Below, in pieces: positions 42,167 through 50,054 of a stretch of DNA of 64,000 bases. A program made the translations under genes and the position numbers. The DNA is from Actinomycetota bacterium (GTDB taxonomy: Bacteria; Actinomycetota; Actinomycetes; S36-B12), in the NCBI GenBank assembly GCA_030645615.1, contig JAUSNB010000004.1:1-64000 (forward strand), in the 5' to 3' direction. Under the pieces are notes generated by a model. That model had not been told where the DNA came from, searched no databases, and saw only the letters and a program-made list of their open reading frames with translations. The first letter of the stretch is position 1, and the number at the start of each line of letters is the position of its first letter.

Positions 42167-43320
42167 TGCCGAGGGCGCGCGACGTGGGCTTCCCGCTGGC
42201 CGGCCAGCCGGGACCGGCCAACGCGGTGACCGACGTGCGGGGCGTCATCGTCGGGCACGTCACGATCATCACCGACGACCCCGTGGATCCGCACCGCGCA
42301 GCCCGGACAGGCGTGACGGCCATCCTGCCGCGGGGGCGGGACGGGATCGGCGTCACCGCGGCATGCGGTATCAGCGTCCTGAACGGAAACGGCGAGATGA
42401 CCGGATCGCACTGGATCGCCGAGACCGGCGCTCTCGGCGGCCCGATCATGCTCACCAATACCCACGCGGTCGGTACCGTGCACCGCGGGGTGATCGACTG
42501 GATCGCCGCGAACCGACCGGATCGGGCCATGGAGTGGCTGCTTCCGGTGGTCGCCGAGACGTGGGACGGCTACCTCAACGCGATCAACGAGCCGCACGTC
42601 ACGGGCGCCCATGCGGCGGAGGCGATCGAGGCCGCGAGCTCCGATCGGCCGGCCGAGGGTTCGGTCGGCGGTGGCACGGGCATGAACTGCTACGAGTTCT
42701 CCGGGGGATCCGGCACGTCCTCCCGGATCGTCTCGTTCGGTGGAGTCGACTACGTGCTCGGGGTGATCGTCCAGGCGAACTTCGGTTCGCGCGACGAGCT
42801 CACCGTGGCAGGCGTCCCCGTGGGCGACCTCGACGCGCCGAACCCGATCGCCGCCGACGGGTGGTTTGCCGGCGACATGGCGCGGGTGGCACCGCCGGGC
42901 GCGGGCTCGGTGATCGTTGTCGTGGCGACTGACGCCCCGATGCTCCCTGAGCAGTGCCAGGCGCTGGCCCGCCGGGTCCCCCTCGGGCTGGCTCGAACCG
43001 GAACGATGGGCAGTCACTTCAGTGGTGACCTGTTCCTTGCCTTCAGCACCGCCAACCCTGGCGCACTCGACAGTGGCTTCCCCCACGGTCCGGCCGATCG
43101 CGATGCGCTGCGCTCCCTCGACTTCGTGCCCTGGAACCGCATGGACCCCTTCTTCCGGGCTACCGTGCAGGCCGTCGAGGAGGCCGTGCTCAACTGCCTG
43201 ACGACGAACGTCGACCTGGCGGGCCGGTCCGGGCACTGGATGCCGGCACTGCCGGTGGACCAGGTGAGCCGGCGCCTGATGCTGTCGGGGCTACTCCGCG
43301 CTCATCTCCAGGAACCGTAG
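42166..43320 (+). CDS. P1/S58-family peptidase (DmpA-like)
   Basis: A 384-residue member of the DmpA/beta-peptidyl aminopeptidase (P1) family. It opens with TDVRGVIVGHVTI, has SVGGGTGMNCYEFSGGSGTSSR, and shows the self-cleavage site before Ser in QANFGSRDEL, where the new N-terminal Ser becomes the nucleophile. Members cut D-amino acid amides and beta-peptides, and occasionally small amides. It is linked to the GntR gene by a TGATG overlap. Its 3' end overlaps the convergent ACMS decarboxylase by 30 bp. Confidence 0.87.
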   Translation: MPRARDVGFPLAGQPGPANAVTDVRGVIVGHVTIITDDPVDPHRAARTGVTAILPRGRDGIGVTAACGISVLNGNGEMTGSHWIAETGALGGPIMLTNTHAVGTVHRGVIDWIAANRPDRAMEWLLPVVAETWDGYLNAINEPHVTGAHAAEAIEAASSDRPAEGSVGGGTGMNCYEFSGGSGTSSRIVSFGGVDYVLGVIVQANFGSRDELTVAGVPVGDLDAPNPIAADGWFAGDMARVAPPGAGSVIVVVATDAPMLPEQCQALARRVPLGLARTGTMGSHFSGDLFLAFSTANPGALDSGFPHGPADRDALRSLDFVPWNRMDPFFRATVQAVEEAVLNCLTTNVDLAGRSGHWMPALPVDQVSRRLMLSGLLRAHLQEP

Positions 43321-44292
43321 AGCGTTGCCGCCCAGGAGCGCCTCGCGGTCCGAGTCCTCGAGGGTGGCGCGCCGGACTGCGTCTCCCGCCGGGCGTTCGC
43401 CGAACGGGTAGGGGTAGTCGCTGCCCATCATGACCTGCTCGGCGCCGAGGACGTCCACGAGCAGGCGCAGCGCGGCGTCGGAGAACACGACGCTGTCAAC
43501 GCTGAACCGGCTGATGTAGGCGCTGGGGGGGTGCTCGCTGCCGGCACCGACCACGTCCCGACGCTGGTGCCAGGCGTTGTCGGCCCGGCCGGCCCAGAAG
43601 GCGAATGACCCGCCGCCGTGGGCGAAGGCCAGGCGAAGCGACGCCGGCAGCCGGTCGAAGGCGCCGCTGAGGACGAGGGCAAGGACCGACAGGTGGGTCT
43701 CGGCCGGCATGCCGACGAGCCACTGCCCCATCCACCGGTCGAGGCGGGGTGACTGCGGCATGTCCCACGGGTGCACGAAGACGGGGACCCCACGGTCGGC
43801 GCAGTGGTGGAGGAAGGTCACGACCCCGTCGGAGTCGAGGTCGGCGTCGCCGACGTGGTTCCCGATCTCGACTCCCCTGTGTCCGTTGGCGATGCTCCGG
43901 TCGAGTTCCGCGCAGGCGAGGTCGGCGTCCTGGAGGGGCACTTGGCAGAAGGGCACCAGCCGGTCCGGTTGCTCCGCGGTGATGTCCAGGGCCAGGTCGT
44001 TGAACAGCGCGGAGACGTCGGCGGCCTGGCGCGGCGAGCGGCCGTAGGAGAAGAAGACGGGTGTCGGCGACACGACCTGCACGTCCACCCCGTCGGCATC
44101 CATGTCGGCGAGGCGCCGGTCGGCGTTCCAGCACGCATCAGTGATGCGTCGGAACTCCTTGTCGCCGAGCATGATCGTCGCCTCGGAGACCGAGTCCACC
44201 CGGATCATGGGCCAACCGTCGCCCCCGGCAATCCCGGCGAGGTCCGGCCAGCCCCGGGGGACGTAGTGGGAGTGGACGTCGACGACGGGCAT
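43291..44292 (-). CDS. 2-amino-3-carboxymuconate-6-semialdehyde decarboxylase (ACMSD)
   Basis: A 333-residue amidohydrolase-fold decarboxylase. Metal ligands are seen in VVDVHSHYVP (HxH), FVHPWDMPQ, LAFAHGGGSFAFW and MMGSDYPYPFG. Length equals that of characterised ACMSDs (about 334-336). It removes CO2 from the ring-cleavage product of 3-hydroxyanthranilate. ATG 44292 is chosen; an upstream GTG at 44331 would overlap the dioxygenase gene by 31 bases. It is the last gene of the kynurenine operon. Confidence 0.9.
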   Translation of the reverse strand: MPVVDVHSHYVPRGWPDLAGIAGGDGWPMIRVDSVSEATIMLGDKEFRRITDACWNADRRLADMDADGVDVQVVSPTPVFFSYGRSPRQAADVSALFNDLALDITAEQPDRLVPFCQVPLQDADLACAELDRSIANGHRGVEIGNHVGDADLDSDGVVTFLHHCADRGVPVFVHPWDMPQSPRLDRWMGQWLVGMPAETHLSVLALVLSGAFDRLPASLRLAFAHGGGSFAFWAGRADNAWHQRRDVVGAGSEHPPSAYISRFSVDSVVFSDAALRLLVDVLGAEQVMMGSDYPYPFGERPAGDAVRRATLEDSDREALLGGNALRFLEMSAE

Positions 44293-44300
44293 CCGGCCGG

Positions 44301-44825
44301 TCAGCCCCGGCCGGGATGGACGCTGCCGCACGCCCCGCAGGTGCGGGCCTGCTCATCGCCGTAGAACGCGTCGAATACCGGCGGCAGGTCGACGACGATG
44401 TCCGTCACCTGCAGCTCGACCTCGTGGATGAGGCCGTGGCACGAAGGGCAGTACCACTGGAAGCGCTCCAGCACGCCTGGCTCGCGGACTCGCTCGAACA
44501 CCAGGCCGATCGATCCAGCCTCGGGGCGCTGCGGCGAGTGCGGCATGTTGCGCGGGAGCACCCACATCTGTCCCGGGCCGATCGTGACGGCACGAGGACC
44601 GTCCGGCGGCATGAGGTCGACGTGCATCGTCCCCGTGAGCTGGTAGAAGACCTCCTCGAACGGGTCGACGTGGTAGTCGGTGCGCTGGTTGGGGCCGCCG
44701 ACGACCATGACGATGAAGTCCTCGCCGCCCGGGAAGACCTCCTTGTTGCCGACCGGCGGCCTCAGCCCCGGACCGTGCTCCGCGAGCCACGCGTCGAAGT
44801 CGAGCGAGTCGCTCAGTTCAGTCAT
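44301..44825 (-). CDS. 3-hydroxyanthranilate 3,4-dioxygenase
   Basis: A 174-residue cupin dioxygenase, the usual bacterial length. Iron ligands lie in DYHVDPFEEVFYQLTG (His and Glu) and in LPRNMPHSPQRP (His). The C-terminal rubredoxin-like metal site has CPSC and CGAC. It opens the ring of 3-hydroxyanthranilate to give 2-amino-3-carboxymuconate semialdehyde. The ATG overlaps the end of the RidA-family gene by 8 nt; the stop is 8 bases from the ACMSD start. Confidence 0.93.
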   Translation of the reverse strand: MTELSDSLDFDAWLAEHGPGLRPPVGNKEVFPGGEDFIVMVVGGPNQRTDYHVDPFEEVFYQLTGTMHVDLMPPDGPRAVTIGPGQMWVLPRNMPHSPQRPEAGSIGLVFERVREPGVLERFQWYCPSCHGLIHEVELQVTDIVVDLPPVFDAFYGDEQARTCGACGSVHPGRG

Positions 44826-45243
44826 GGGTCCCTCCCGTCCGGTGGGCGATCGCCTGGATCTCGATGAGCAGGTCGGGGTGCGGCAGTTCCCGCACGGCGA
44901 CGGTCGTGCGGGTCGGACCGTCCTCGGTGAAGTACTCGGCGTAGGCACTGTTGTAGCCGTCGAAGTCGGACATGTCGACCAGGTAGCAGGTGACCTGGAC
45001 CAGGTCGCCCAGCCCGCACCCGACGGCCGCGAGGATGTCCTCGATGTTGGCGATGACGGCCCTGGTCTGCTGCGCGATGTCGCGGTGCGTGACTCCGTCG
45101 ACGACGTCCACGCCGGCGTGGCTGCCGTCCGGGCGCCGGCTGGACGTCCCGGACACGAATACGAGGTCGCCGACGACCTTGACGTGCGGGTAGCGGCCGC
45201 GAGGGGCGGCCTTGCCGGCGACGACCTGACTGCGGCCGGTCAC
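44818..45243 (-). CDS. RidA-family protein, probable 2-aminomuconate deaminase
   Basis: A 141-residue RidA/YjgF/UK114-family protein with the family features VFVSGTSSRRPDG, VTCYLVDMSDFDGYN and GPTRTTVAVRELPHP. Bacterial 2-aminomuconate deaminases of the tryptophan and 2-nitrobenzoate pathways belong to this family, and the position between kmo and the dioxygenase supports that role. General enamine/imine deaminase activity is the alternative. The GTG start overlaps the kmo stop by 4 nt. Confidence 0.82.
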   Translation of the reverse strand: MTGRSQVVAGKAAPRGRYPHVKVVGDLVFVSGTSSRRPDGSHAGVDVVDGVTHRDIAQQTRAVIANIEDILAAVGCGLGDLVQVTCYLVDMSDFDGYNSAYAEYFTEDGPTRTTVAVRELPHPDLLIEIQAIAHRTGGTHD

Positions 45244-46583
45244 GTCGAGGAGCCCTTGCGCCGTAGCGCGCCGCCCAGTGCGAGCGCGCCCGCCGCGACG
45301 GCGACGCTGGCCGCGATCGCGACGTTGCGTTGCTGGCGCCGGGAGCGCTCGATCACCTCGGCGTAGGGGATGGTCGTGAACGACACCATCGCGTAGCGCG
45401 AGAGGTACCGACCCGGGAGCAGCTTCTCCAGGCCGTGCTCGACCTTCTTCGCGGCGAGGAATGCGCGCGAACCGACCTTGTCGCGCATCTCGACGAAGTT
45501 CTCCTTGGCGAGGAGGGCAATGGCCTCTGAGTTGACGCGACGACGCTCCTGGTACATGGGCAGGGCGAGCGTCCAGTCGTCGCTGACCTCGTCCAGGCAA
45601 CGGTCCAGCTCGACCACGTCCTCGAAGCCGCAGTTCGCTCCCTGCCCGAAGAAGGGCAGGATGGCGTGCGCGGCGTCCCCGATGAGGGCGACCTTCCCGT
45701 CGACCTGCCATGGGTCGGCGTGGACCGTGCTGAGCAGCCCGACCGGGTTGTACCGATAGTCCTCGACGAGTGCCGGGATGAGCGGTACGGCGTCGGGGTA
45801 CTGGGCCGAGAAGTGGTCGAGGATCTCCTCCGGAGTCACGAGCGCATCGAAGCCGACGTCCCCCGAGTTTGGCCAGAACAGCGTGCACGTGAACGAGGCA
45901 TCCGGGTTCGGCAGCGCGATCATCATGGACGCGCCCCGCGGCCAGATGTGCAAGGCGTCCGGGTCGAGGGCGAACCCGCCGTCGACCGGAGGGATGGTCA
46001 ATTCCTTGTAGCCGAAGTCGAGGGCGTCGAAGATCACGTGTACCCGCCCCAGCCGCTCCAGCGTCTGCCGCACCACGCTGCCGAAACCATCGGCGGCAAG
46101 GACGATGTCCGGCGACACCTCGAAGGTGGTGCCGCCGAGCTCGAACGTGAGGGTGCTCGACGCCAGGTCGTAGCCAGCCAGCCTGGAGTCGAAGTTCAGC
46201 GTCACGCCAGGGGTGCGCTCGGCCGCGTCGAGCAACGTCTCGTTGAGCGCCGCCCTCCCGATGGAGTTGATGGCCAGGTCGCCGCGTGCCGAGTAGGACG
46301 AGAAGGCGGTACTGCCGTCGAGCGCATGGATCATGCGGCCGTGCATCGGGAGCGCCGGCGCCATGACGGTGTCGATCAGGTCGATGCGCCGCAGCGCGTC
46401 CAGCCCACGCTCGGAGAGCGCGAGGTTGATGGACCGGCCGCGCTCGGCGGTCGCCGACCGCGGATCCGGACGCCGCTCGTAGACCTCCACCCGGTAGCCC
46501 CTGCGGCCGAGGTAGCAGGCGAGCAGCGAGCCGACCAGCCCCGCACCCACGATGACAACCGTGCGTCCATCGGCCCCGCTCAT
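45240..46583 (-). CDS. kmo: Kynurenine 3-monooxygenase
   Basis: A 447-residue flavin monooxygenase. It has VVIVGAGLVGSLLACYLG, RRPDPRSATAERGRSINLAL (typical of KMO) and VALIGDAAHAILPFFGQGAN. It hydroxylates L-kynurenine at C3 with NADPH and O2. The C-terminus ends in a single hydrophobic segment (NVAIAASVAVAAGALALGGA) flanked by arginines and lysine, resembling a membrane tail anchor as in eukaryotic KMO. The ATG overlaps the kynureninase stop by 4 nt. Confidence 0.93.
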   Translation of the reverse strand: MSGADGRTVVIVGAGLVGSLLACYLGRRGYRVEVYERRPDPRSATAERGRSINLALSERGLDALRRIDLIDTVMAPALPMHGRMIHALDGSTAFSSYSARGDLAINSIGRAALNETLLDAAERTPGVTLNFDSRLAGYDLASSTLTFELGGTTFEVSPDIVLAADGFGSVVRQTLERLGRVHVIFDALDFGYKELTIPPVDGGFALDPDALHIWPRGASMMIALPNPDASFTCTLFWPNSGDVGFDALVTPEEILDHFSAQYPDAVPLIPALVEDYRYNPVGLLSTVHADPWQVDGKVALIGDAAHAILPFFGQGANCGFEDVVELDRCLDEVSDDWTLALPMYQERRRVNSEAIALLAKENFVEMRDKVGSRAFLAAKKVEHGLEKLLPGRYLSRYAMVSFTTIPYAEVIERSRRQQRNVAIAASVAVAAGALALGGALRRKGSST

Positions 46584-47878
46584 GAGATGCCCTCCCCGGT
46601 GAGTTCCTGGCTGAGTGCGTCGGCGGCGCGCCAGCAGTCGTGGAAGGTGCAGTACAGGGGAGCCGGGGCAACGCGGATGATGTCGGGCCTGCGGTCGTCG
46701 GCGACCACTCCCCAGTTCGTGCTGAGCCGGTCGCTGAGGTCGGTCGCGTCGACCCCGGCTCGCACAGACAACTGCGCACCATGGCGGCCCTCGTCGGCCG
46801 GGGTCACGATCGCCAGGGTGCCCGCCTCGGCGAGAGGGTCGAGCAGTCCGCGGAGGTAGCCGGTCAGGCGCAGGCTGCGGGCGCGCAGGGCGTCCATCCC
46901 GACCGAGTCGAACAACTCCAGCGATGTCCGCACCGGTCCCATCGCCAGGATGGGCGGGTTGGACAGCGACCAGGCATCGGCCGTGGCGGGAGGCTCCGAG
47001 ACTGGCCGCATCTCGAAGCGGGTGGCCGGGTCGGTGCTCCACCAGCCCTCCAGCCGGGGCAGGGCGGGGTTCCCCAGGTGGCGCTCGTGGACGAAGGCCC
47101 CGGCCACCGCACCCGGCCCGGAGTTGAGGTACTTGTAGGTGCACCAGGCCGCGAAGTCGACGTCCCAGTCATGCAGGGCCAGCGGGACGTTGCCGGCGGC
47201 GTGTGCCAGGTCCCAGCCGACGGTTGCCCCGATGTCGTGTCCGGCCGCCGTGATGGCGGGCAGGTCGAGCAGCTCCCCGGTGAGGTAGTTGACGCCGCCA
47301 AGCATGACAGTGGCGATGGAGTGGGCATGGTCGTCGAGCGTCGCGATGACGTCCTCGGTGCGCAGCGTGTCCTCGCCGACGCGTGGCCGCAGGCGCAACA
47401 CAGCGGTCTCGGGGTCATGGCCACGCAGGGCCACGTGGCTGCGCACGGCGTAGGAGTCCGAGGAGAAGGCGTAGTCCTCGATGACGATCCGGTGGCGGAT
47501 GGCCGTCGGCCGGTAGAAGGAGGCGAGCAGCAGGTGAAGGTTGACGGTGAGCGAGTTCATCATGACGACCTCGCGCGGACGGGCCCCGATCAGGCGGGCG
47601 GCCGGCTCGCGCAGGGCCTCGTGGTACCCGAACCACGGCCGGTCCGCGTCGCTGTGGCCATGCACGCCGTACTGCTCCCACGCGTCGAGGTCGGCCATGA
47701 GCTCGGCGCGGGTCGCCCGCGGCTGCAGGCCCAGTGAGTTGCCGGCCAGGTATGCCGTCAGCGGGAACGCGCCTCCCAGCGCCGGCGGGATGAGGAAGTC
47801 GTCGCGCCGCGAGGCCGGGTCAGGTGCGGCGTCGAGGGCCAGGGCGTGGTCCTCGCGGGCGTCGGTCACGCCGCTCAT
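46580..47878 (-). CDS. kynU: Kynureninase
   Basis: A 432-residue PLP enzyme with LAGNSLGLQPRA, MNSLTVNLHLLLASFY, DWDVDFAAWCTYKYLNSGPG (the PLP lysine is in TYKYLN) and GWWSTDP. It cuts kynurenine or 3-hydroxykynurenine to anthranilate or 3-hydroxyanthranilate and alanine. Beside kmo and the dioxygenase it serves the 3-hydroxy branch. The ATG overlaps the formamidase stop by 4 nt. Confidence 0.94.
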   Translation of the reverse strand: MSGVTDAREDHALALDAAPDPASRRDDFLIPPALGGAFPLTAYLAGNSLGLQPRATRAELMADLDAWEQYGVHGHSDADRPWFGYHEALREPAARLIGARPREVVMMNSLTVNLHLLLASFYRPTAIRHRIVIEDYAFSSDSYAVRSHVALRGHDPETAVLRLRPRVGEDTLRTEDVIATLDDHAHSIATVMLGGVNYLTGELLDLPAITAAGHDIGATVGWDLAHAAGNVPLALHDWDVDFAAWCTYKYLNSGPGAVAGAFVHERHLGNPALPRLEGWWSTDPATRFEMRPVSEPPATADAWSLSNPPILAMGPVRTSLELFDSVGMDALRARSLRLTGYLRGLLDPLAEAGTLAIVTPADEGRHGAQLSVRAGVDATDLSDRLSTNWGVVADDRRPDIIRVAPAPLYCTFHDCWRAADALSQELTGEGIS

Positions 47879-48636
47879 TCAATACCCCCGTCCAGGAGTT
47901 TGAGCAGGGTTGGCCAGGGCTGGGCCGCGGGGTCGATGAGCTCGAAGTGGCCGACGCCCGGCAGTTCCCTGAGCCGGGTGCCGCGGTGCGCCTCGACGTA
48001 GGCGCGGGACTGGCTCAGGGGGACGAGCGAGTCGCTCGCACCATGGAGCAGTGCGACGCCGGGGCCGGTCGGGGCCAGGTGCACGGGATCGAGGTCTGGG
48101 CGAGCGTGCGGCTCGGCACCGAGGAAGGCGCGTACCGCGTCGCCGTCGAGCCCTAGGCGGTCCGCCGCAGCCAGGTCCGCGACGGGGGCCAGTGCGATGA
48201 CGTCTATCGCAGCTCCCGGCTGGGCGGCCAGCCAGAGGGCGAGGTGCCCGCCCGCGGAGTGGCCGATGACGCAGGGCCGGCCGGGGTATCCCGGGGCGGC
48301 CTGGATGGCTGCCACGGCCTGGCTGACATCGCCCGTCGCCAGGTCAGGCTGCCCCGGGACCCGCCGGTACTCCAGCGACAGCACGCGATGCCCGCGCGCC
48401 GCCAGCGCCCCCGCGAGCGGGCGCAGATGGGTCCGGTCGTAGGCCGGTCGCCAGAACCCGCCGTGCACGAGGACCACGGTCCGGCGCGGCGACCGGCCCG
48501 GGAACGGGAGGTAGACGTCCGCCACCTGATCGGCCGCGGAGCCGTATGACCAGCCCTGGTCAGGTGCGGGTGCCGCGCAGGCGAGGATCGATCGGTCCTC
48601 GGCCCGAGAGTCGCTCGGTAGCGGATCGCTCGGCAT
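47875..48636 (-). CDS. Alpha/beta hydrolase, probable kynurenine formamidase
   Basis: A 253-residue alpha/beta hydrolase with oxyanion motif VHGGFWRPAYDR, nucleophile GHSAGGH and a C-terminal GVGHFELIDP His. HGGFW is characteristic of the animal/yeast-type arylformamidases, which hydrolyse N-formylkynurenine; the metal-dependent bacterial KynB is a different fold. It is first in the operon. No ribosome site precedes the ATG and a GATACT box ends six bases before it, so the mRNA appears leaderless. Tryptophan dioxygenase is not in the window. Confidence 0.85.
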   Translation of the reverse strand: MPSDPLPSDSRAEDRSILACAAPAPDQGWSYGSAADQVADVYLPFPGRSPRRTVVLVHGGFWRPAYDRTHLRPLAGALAARGHRVLSLEYRRVPGQPDLATGDVSQAVAAIQAAPGYPGRPCVIGHSAGGHLALWLAAQPGAAIDVIALAPVADLAAADRLGLDGDAVRAFLGAEPHARPDLDPVHLAPTGPGVALLHGASDSLVPLSQSRAYVEAHRGTRLRELPGVGHFELIDPAAQPWPTLLKLLDGGIE

Positions 48637-48642
48637 GTGGGG

Positions 48643-48664
48643 AGTATCGCAAGCGACCTAGACT
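48643..48664. promoter_or_regulatory. Compact divergent -10 elements, kynurenine operon and CPBP gene
   Basis: On the minus strand GATACT (48648-48643) stands six bases before the formamidase ATG. On the plus strand TAGACT (48659-48664) stands eight bases before the CPBP ATG. The two starts are only 36 bp apart, so the -35 regions must lie in the opposing genes; neither is clearly consensus. Confidence 0.5.
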
Positions 48665-48672
48665 TGAAAGCG

Positions 48673-49506
48673 ATGTTGGAGCTGGTGTACCCGCAGCAGG
48701 TGGCCGGACTGGCGTGGTGGCCGGTCGCTGTCGTCATCGGCCTGCTCCTCCTCCTCAACGTCGTCAACAACCGGGTGGCTCCCCAGACCCACTACCTGCT
48801 CTGGTCGTTCGGCGGATCCGTCGCCTTGCTGGCCCTCGGACTGCTCGACGGCAACTCATGGACCGACATGGGCCTGGGCTGGGAGTACCTGCTGCCAGGA
48901 TTGATCTGGGCTGGCGCCTGCATCGGCGGAGTCACCGCCGTCTACCTCATCGGGTCGGCCTTCCGGCGGACCCGGATCGCATTCCACGACGAGCGGATGA
49001 CCAGCCTGAGTGGCGGGCGCATGGTGTTCCAGGCGCTGGTCGAGGTTCCGTTCGGGACGGTGCTGCTGGAGGAGATCGCCTTCCGGGCGGTGCTGCTGTC
49101 CATGCTCACGCGCAGGTACGGGCTGGTGTGGGGCCTGGTGATCTCGTCGATCCTCTTCGGCCTGTGGCACGTGCTGCCCAGCATCGGCACGCACGAGCAG
49201 AACCCCGCGCTTGGCTCGGTCGTCGGCGAGGGGCGGCGCGGCAACATCCTGGCGGTGGCCCTGAGCGTGCTCACCACCTCGATCGCGGGCGTCCTGTTCG
49301 CCGGGCTGCGACTGCTGTCCGGCAGCGTGCTGGCCCCCATGGGATTTCACTGGGCGACCAACGGGCTCGGCTACGCCTTCTCGTGGCTGCTCATCCGCAC
49401 CCGGGACCGGCGACGGGCCAGGCACCGAGCCGAGATCCGGGCCCGCCAGCGGCGCGAGCGCGAGGCGGCCGCGGAGGAGCGGGACCCGAACGGCGGGGGC
49501 GAATGA
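48673..49506 (+). CDS. CPBP-family intramembrane metalloprotease
   Basis: A 277-residue membrane protein with about seven hydrophobic segments. The CPBP (Abi) signature is present: LEEIAFRAVLLS (EExxxR), FGLWHVLP and MGFHWATNG. Members are Rce1-like intramembrane proteases of mostly unknown target. The C-terminal 35 residues are highly charged (arginine-rich) and cytosolic. ATG 48673 is preferred over an in-frame GTG at 48637, which has no ribosome site and would abut the divergent start. Confidence 0.82.
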   Translation: MLELVYPQQVAGLAWWPVAVVIGLLLLLNVVNNRVAPQTHYLLWSFGGSVALLALGLLDGNSWTDMGLGWEYLLPGLIWAGACIGGVTAVYLIGSAFRRTRIAFHDERMTSLSGGRMVFQALVEVPFGTVLLEEIAFRAVLLSMLTRRYGLVWGLVISSILFGLWHVLPSIGTHEQNPALGSVVGEGRRGNILAVALSVLTTSIAGVLFAGLRLLSGSVLAPMGFHWATNGLGYAFSWLLIRTRDRRRARHRAEIRARQRREREAAAEERDPNGGGE

Positions 49507-49532
49507 CATCCGTGGGATTCACGCCATACGAT
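49503..49532 (+). promoter_or_regulatory. Promoter of the DUF3263 gene
   Basis: ATGACA (49503-49508), an 18-base spacer and TACGAT (49527-49532) lie over the CPBP stop codon and predict a start near 49539, upstream of the strong AAGGAGGAG ribosome site at 49557-49565. Confidence 0.55.
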
Positions 49533-49571
49533 GACGCGCAAGCCGTCGGCAGGGTCAAGGAGGAGCACCGC

Positions 49572-49874
49572 ATGGATGCAGCGCGCGCGCAGGAGTCCGC
49601 ACGCGAACCGGGTGCAACGCTCAGCGACCGGGACCGCCGGATCCTGGAGTTCGAGCGCCAGTGGTGGAAGTACGCCGGCGCCAAGGAGCAGGCCGTCCGC
49701 GACCTCTTCGACATGAGCGGCACCCGCTACTACCAGATCCTCAACGGGCTCATCGACGACCCGCATGCCCTCGCGTTCGACCCCATGCTGGTGAAGCGTT
49801 TGCGGCGGATGCGCGCCGCCCGGCAGCGGGCCCGATCGGCTCGACGGCTCGGAATCGAGCTCGAGCAGCGCTAG
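49572..49874 (+). CDS. DUF3263 protein
   Basis: A 100-residue protein of DUF3263, a small helix-turn-helix-like family found in actinobacteria. The conserved core is LSDRDRRILEFERQWWKYAG, then YYQILNGLIDDP and an Arg-rich C-terminal helix (KRLRRMRAARQRARSARR). It probably binds DNA. ATG 49572 is chosen because AAGGAGGAG is ideally placed; an upstream in-frame ATG at 49503 would add 23 residues. Confidence 0.8.
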   Translation: MDAARAQESAREPGATLSDRDRRILEFERQWWKYAGAKEQAVRDLFDMSGTRYYQILNGLIDDPHALAFDPMLVKRLRRMRAARQRARSARRLGIELEQR

Positions 49875-49888
49875 CCCACGCGAGCTCA

Positions 49889-49902
49889 AACAGCCGCTTA
49901 CA
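49889..49902. promoter_or_regulatory. Degenerate LacI-type operator half-site
   Basis: The right half GCTTACA matches TGNAANCGNTTNCA fully and the left half does not. It lies 47 bases (centre to centre) from the full operator at 49936, a distance that would allow looping. Confidence 0.35.
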
Positions 49903-49935
49903 TCACGGTTGGGTAACGATTCCCATGTAACACCA

Positions 49936-49949
49936 TGTAAGCGGTTGCA
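49936..49949. promoter_or_regulatory. LacI-family operator before the maltose operon
   Basis: TGTAAGCGGTTGCA is a 14-bp palindrome fitting TGNAANCGNTTNCA, the core of LacI-family operators such as MalR sites. Its right half contains the -35 box of the solute-binding protein promoter, so binding should repress. No LacI-type gene is in the window. Confidence 0.7.
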
Positions 49950-49973
49950 TCAGGTCGGGGTGAAACGTACATT
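49945..49973 (+). promoter_or_regulatory. Promoter of the maltose/maltodextrin ABC operon
   Basis: TTGCAT (49945-49950), a 17-base spacer and TACATT (49968-49973) predict a start near 49980 and a leader of about 75 bases ending in a GAGAGGAA ribosome site. Confidence 0.65.
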
Positions 49974-50054
49974 GCTGACACATTAACTGCGGATGACACG
50001 AGTCACCCGTGAGCACATTCCGGCCCGCATCGGGCCGCGACGAGAGGAATCCGA

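Noticed and set aside
44293-44331. GTG 44331 as the ACMSD start
   Set aside because: It would overlap the dioxygenase gene by 31 bases and add a Pro/Arg-rich stretch absent from ACMSDs; ATG 44292 gives the family's usual length.
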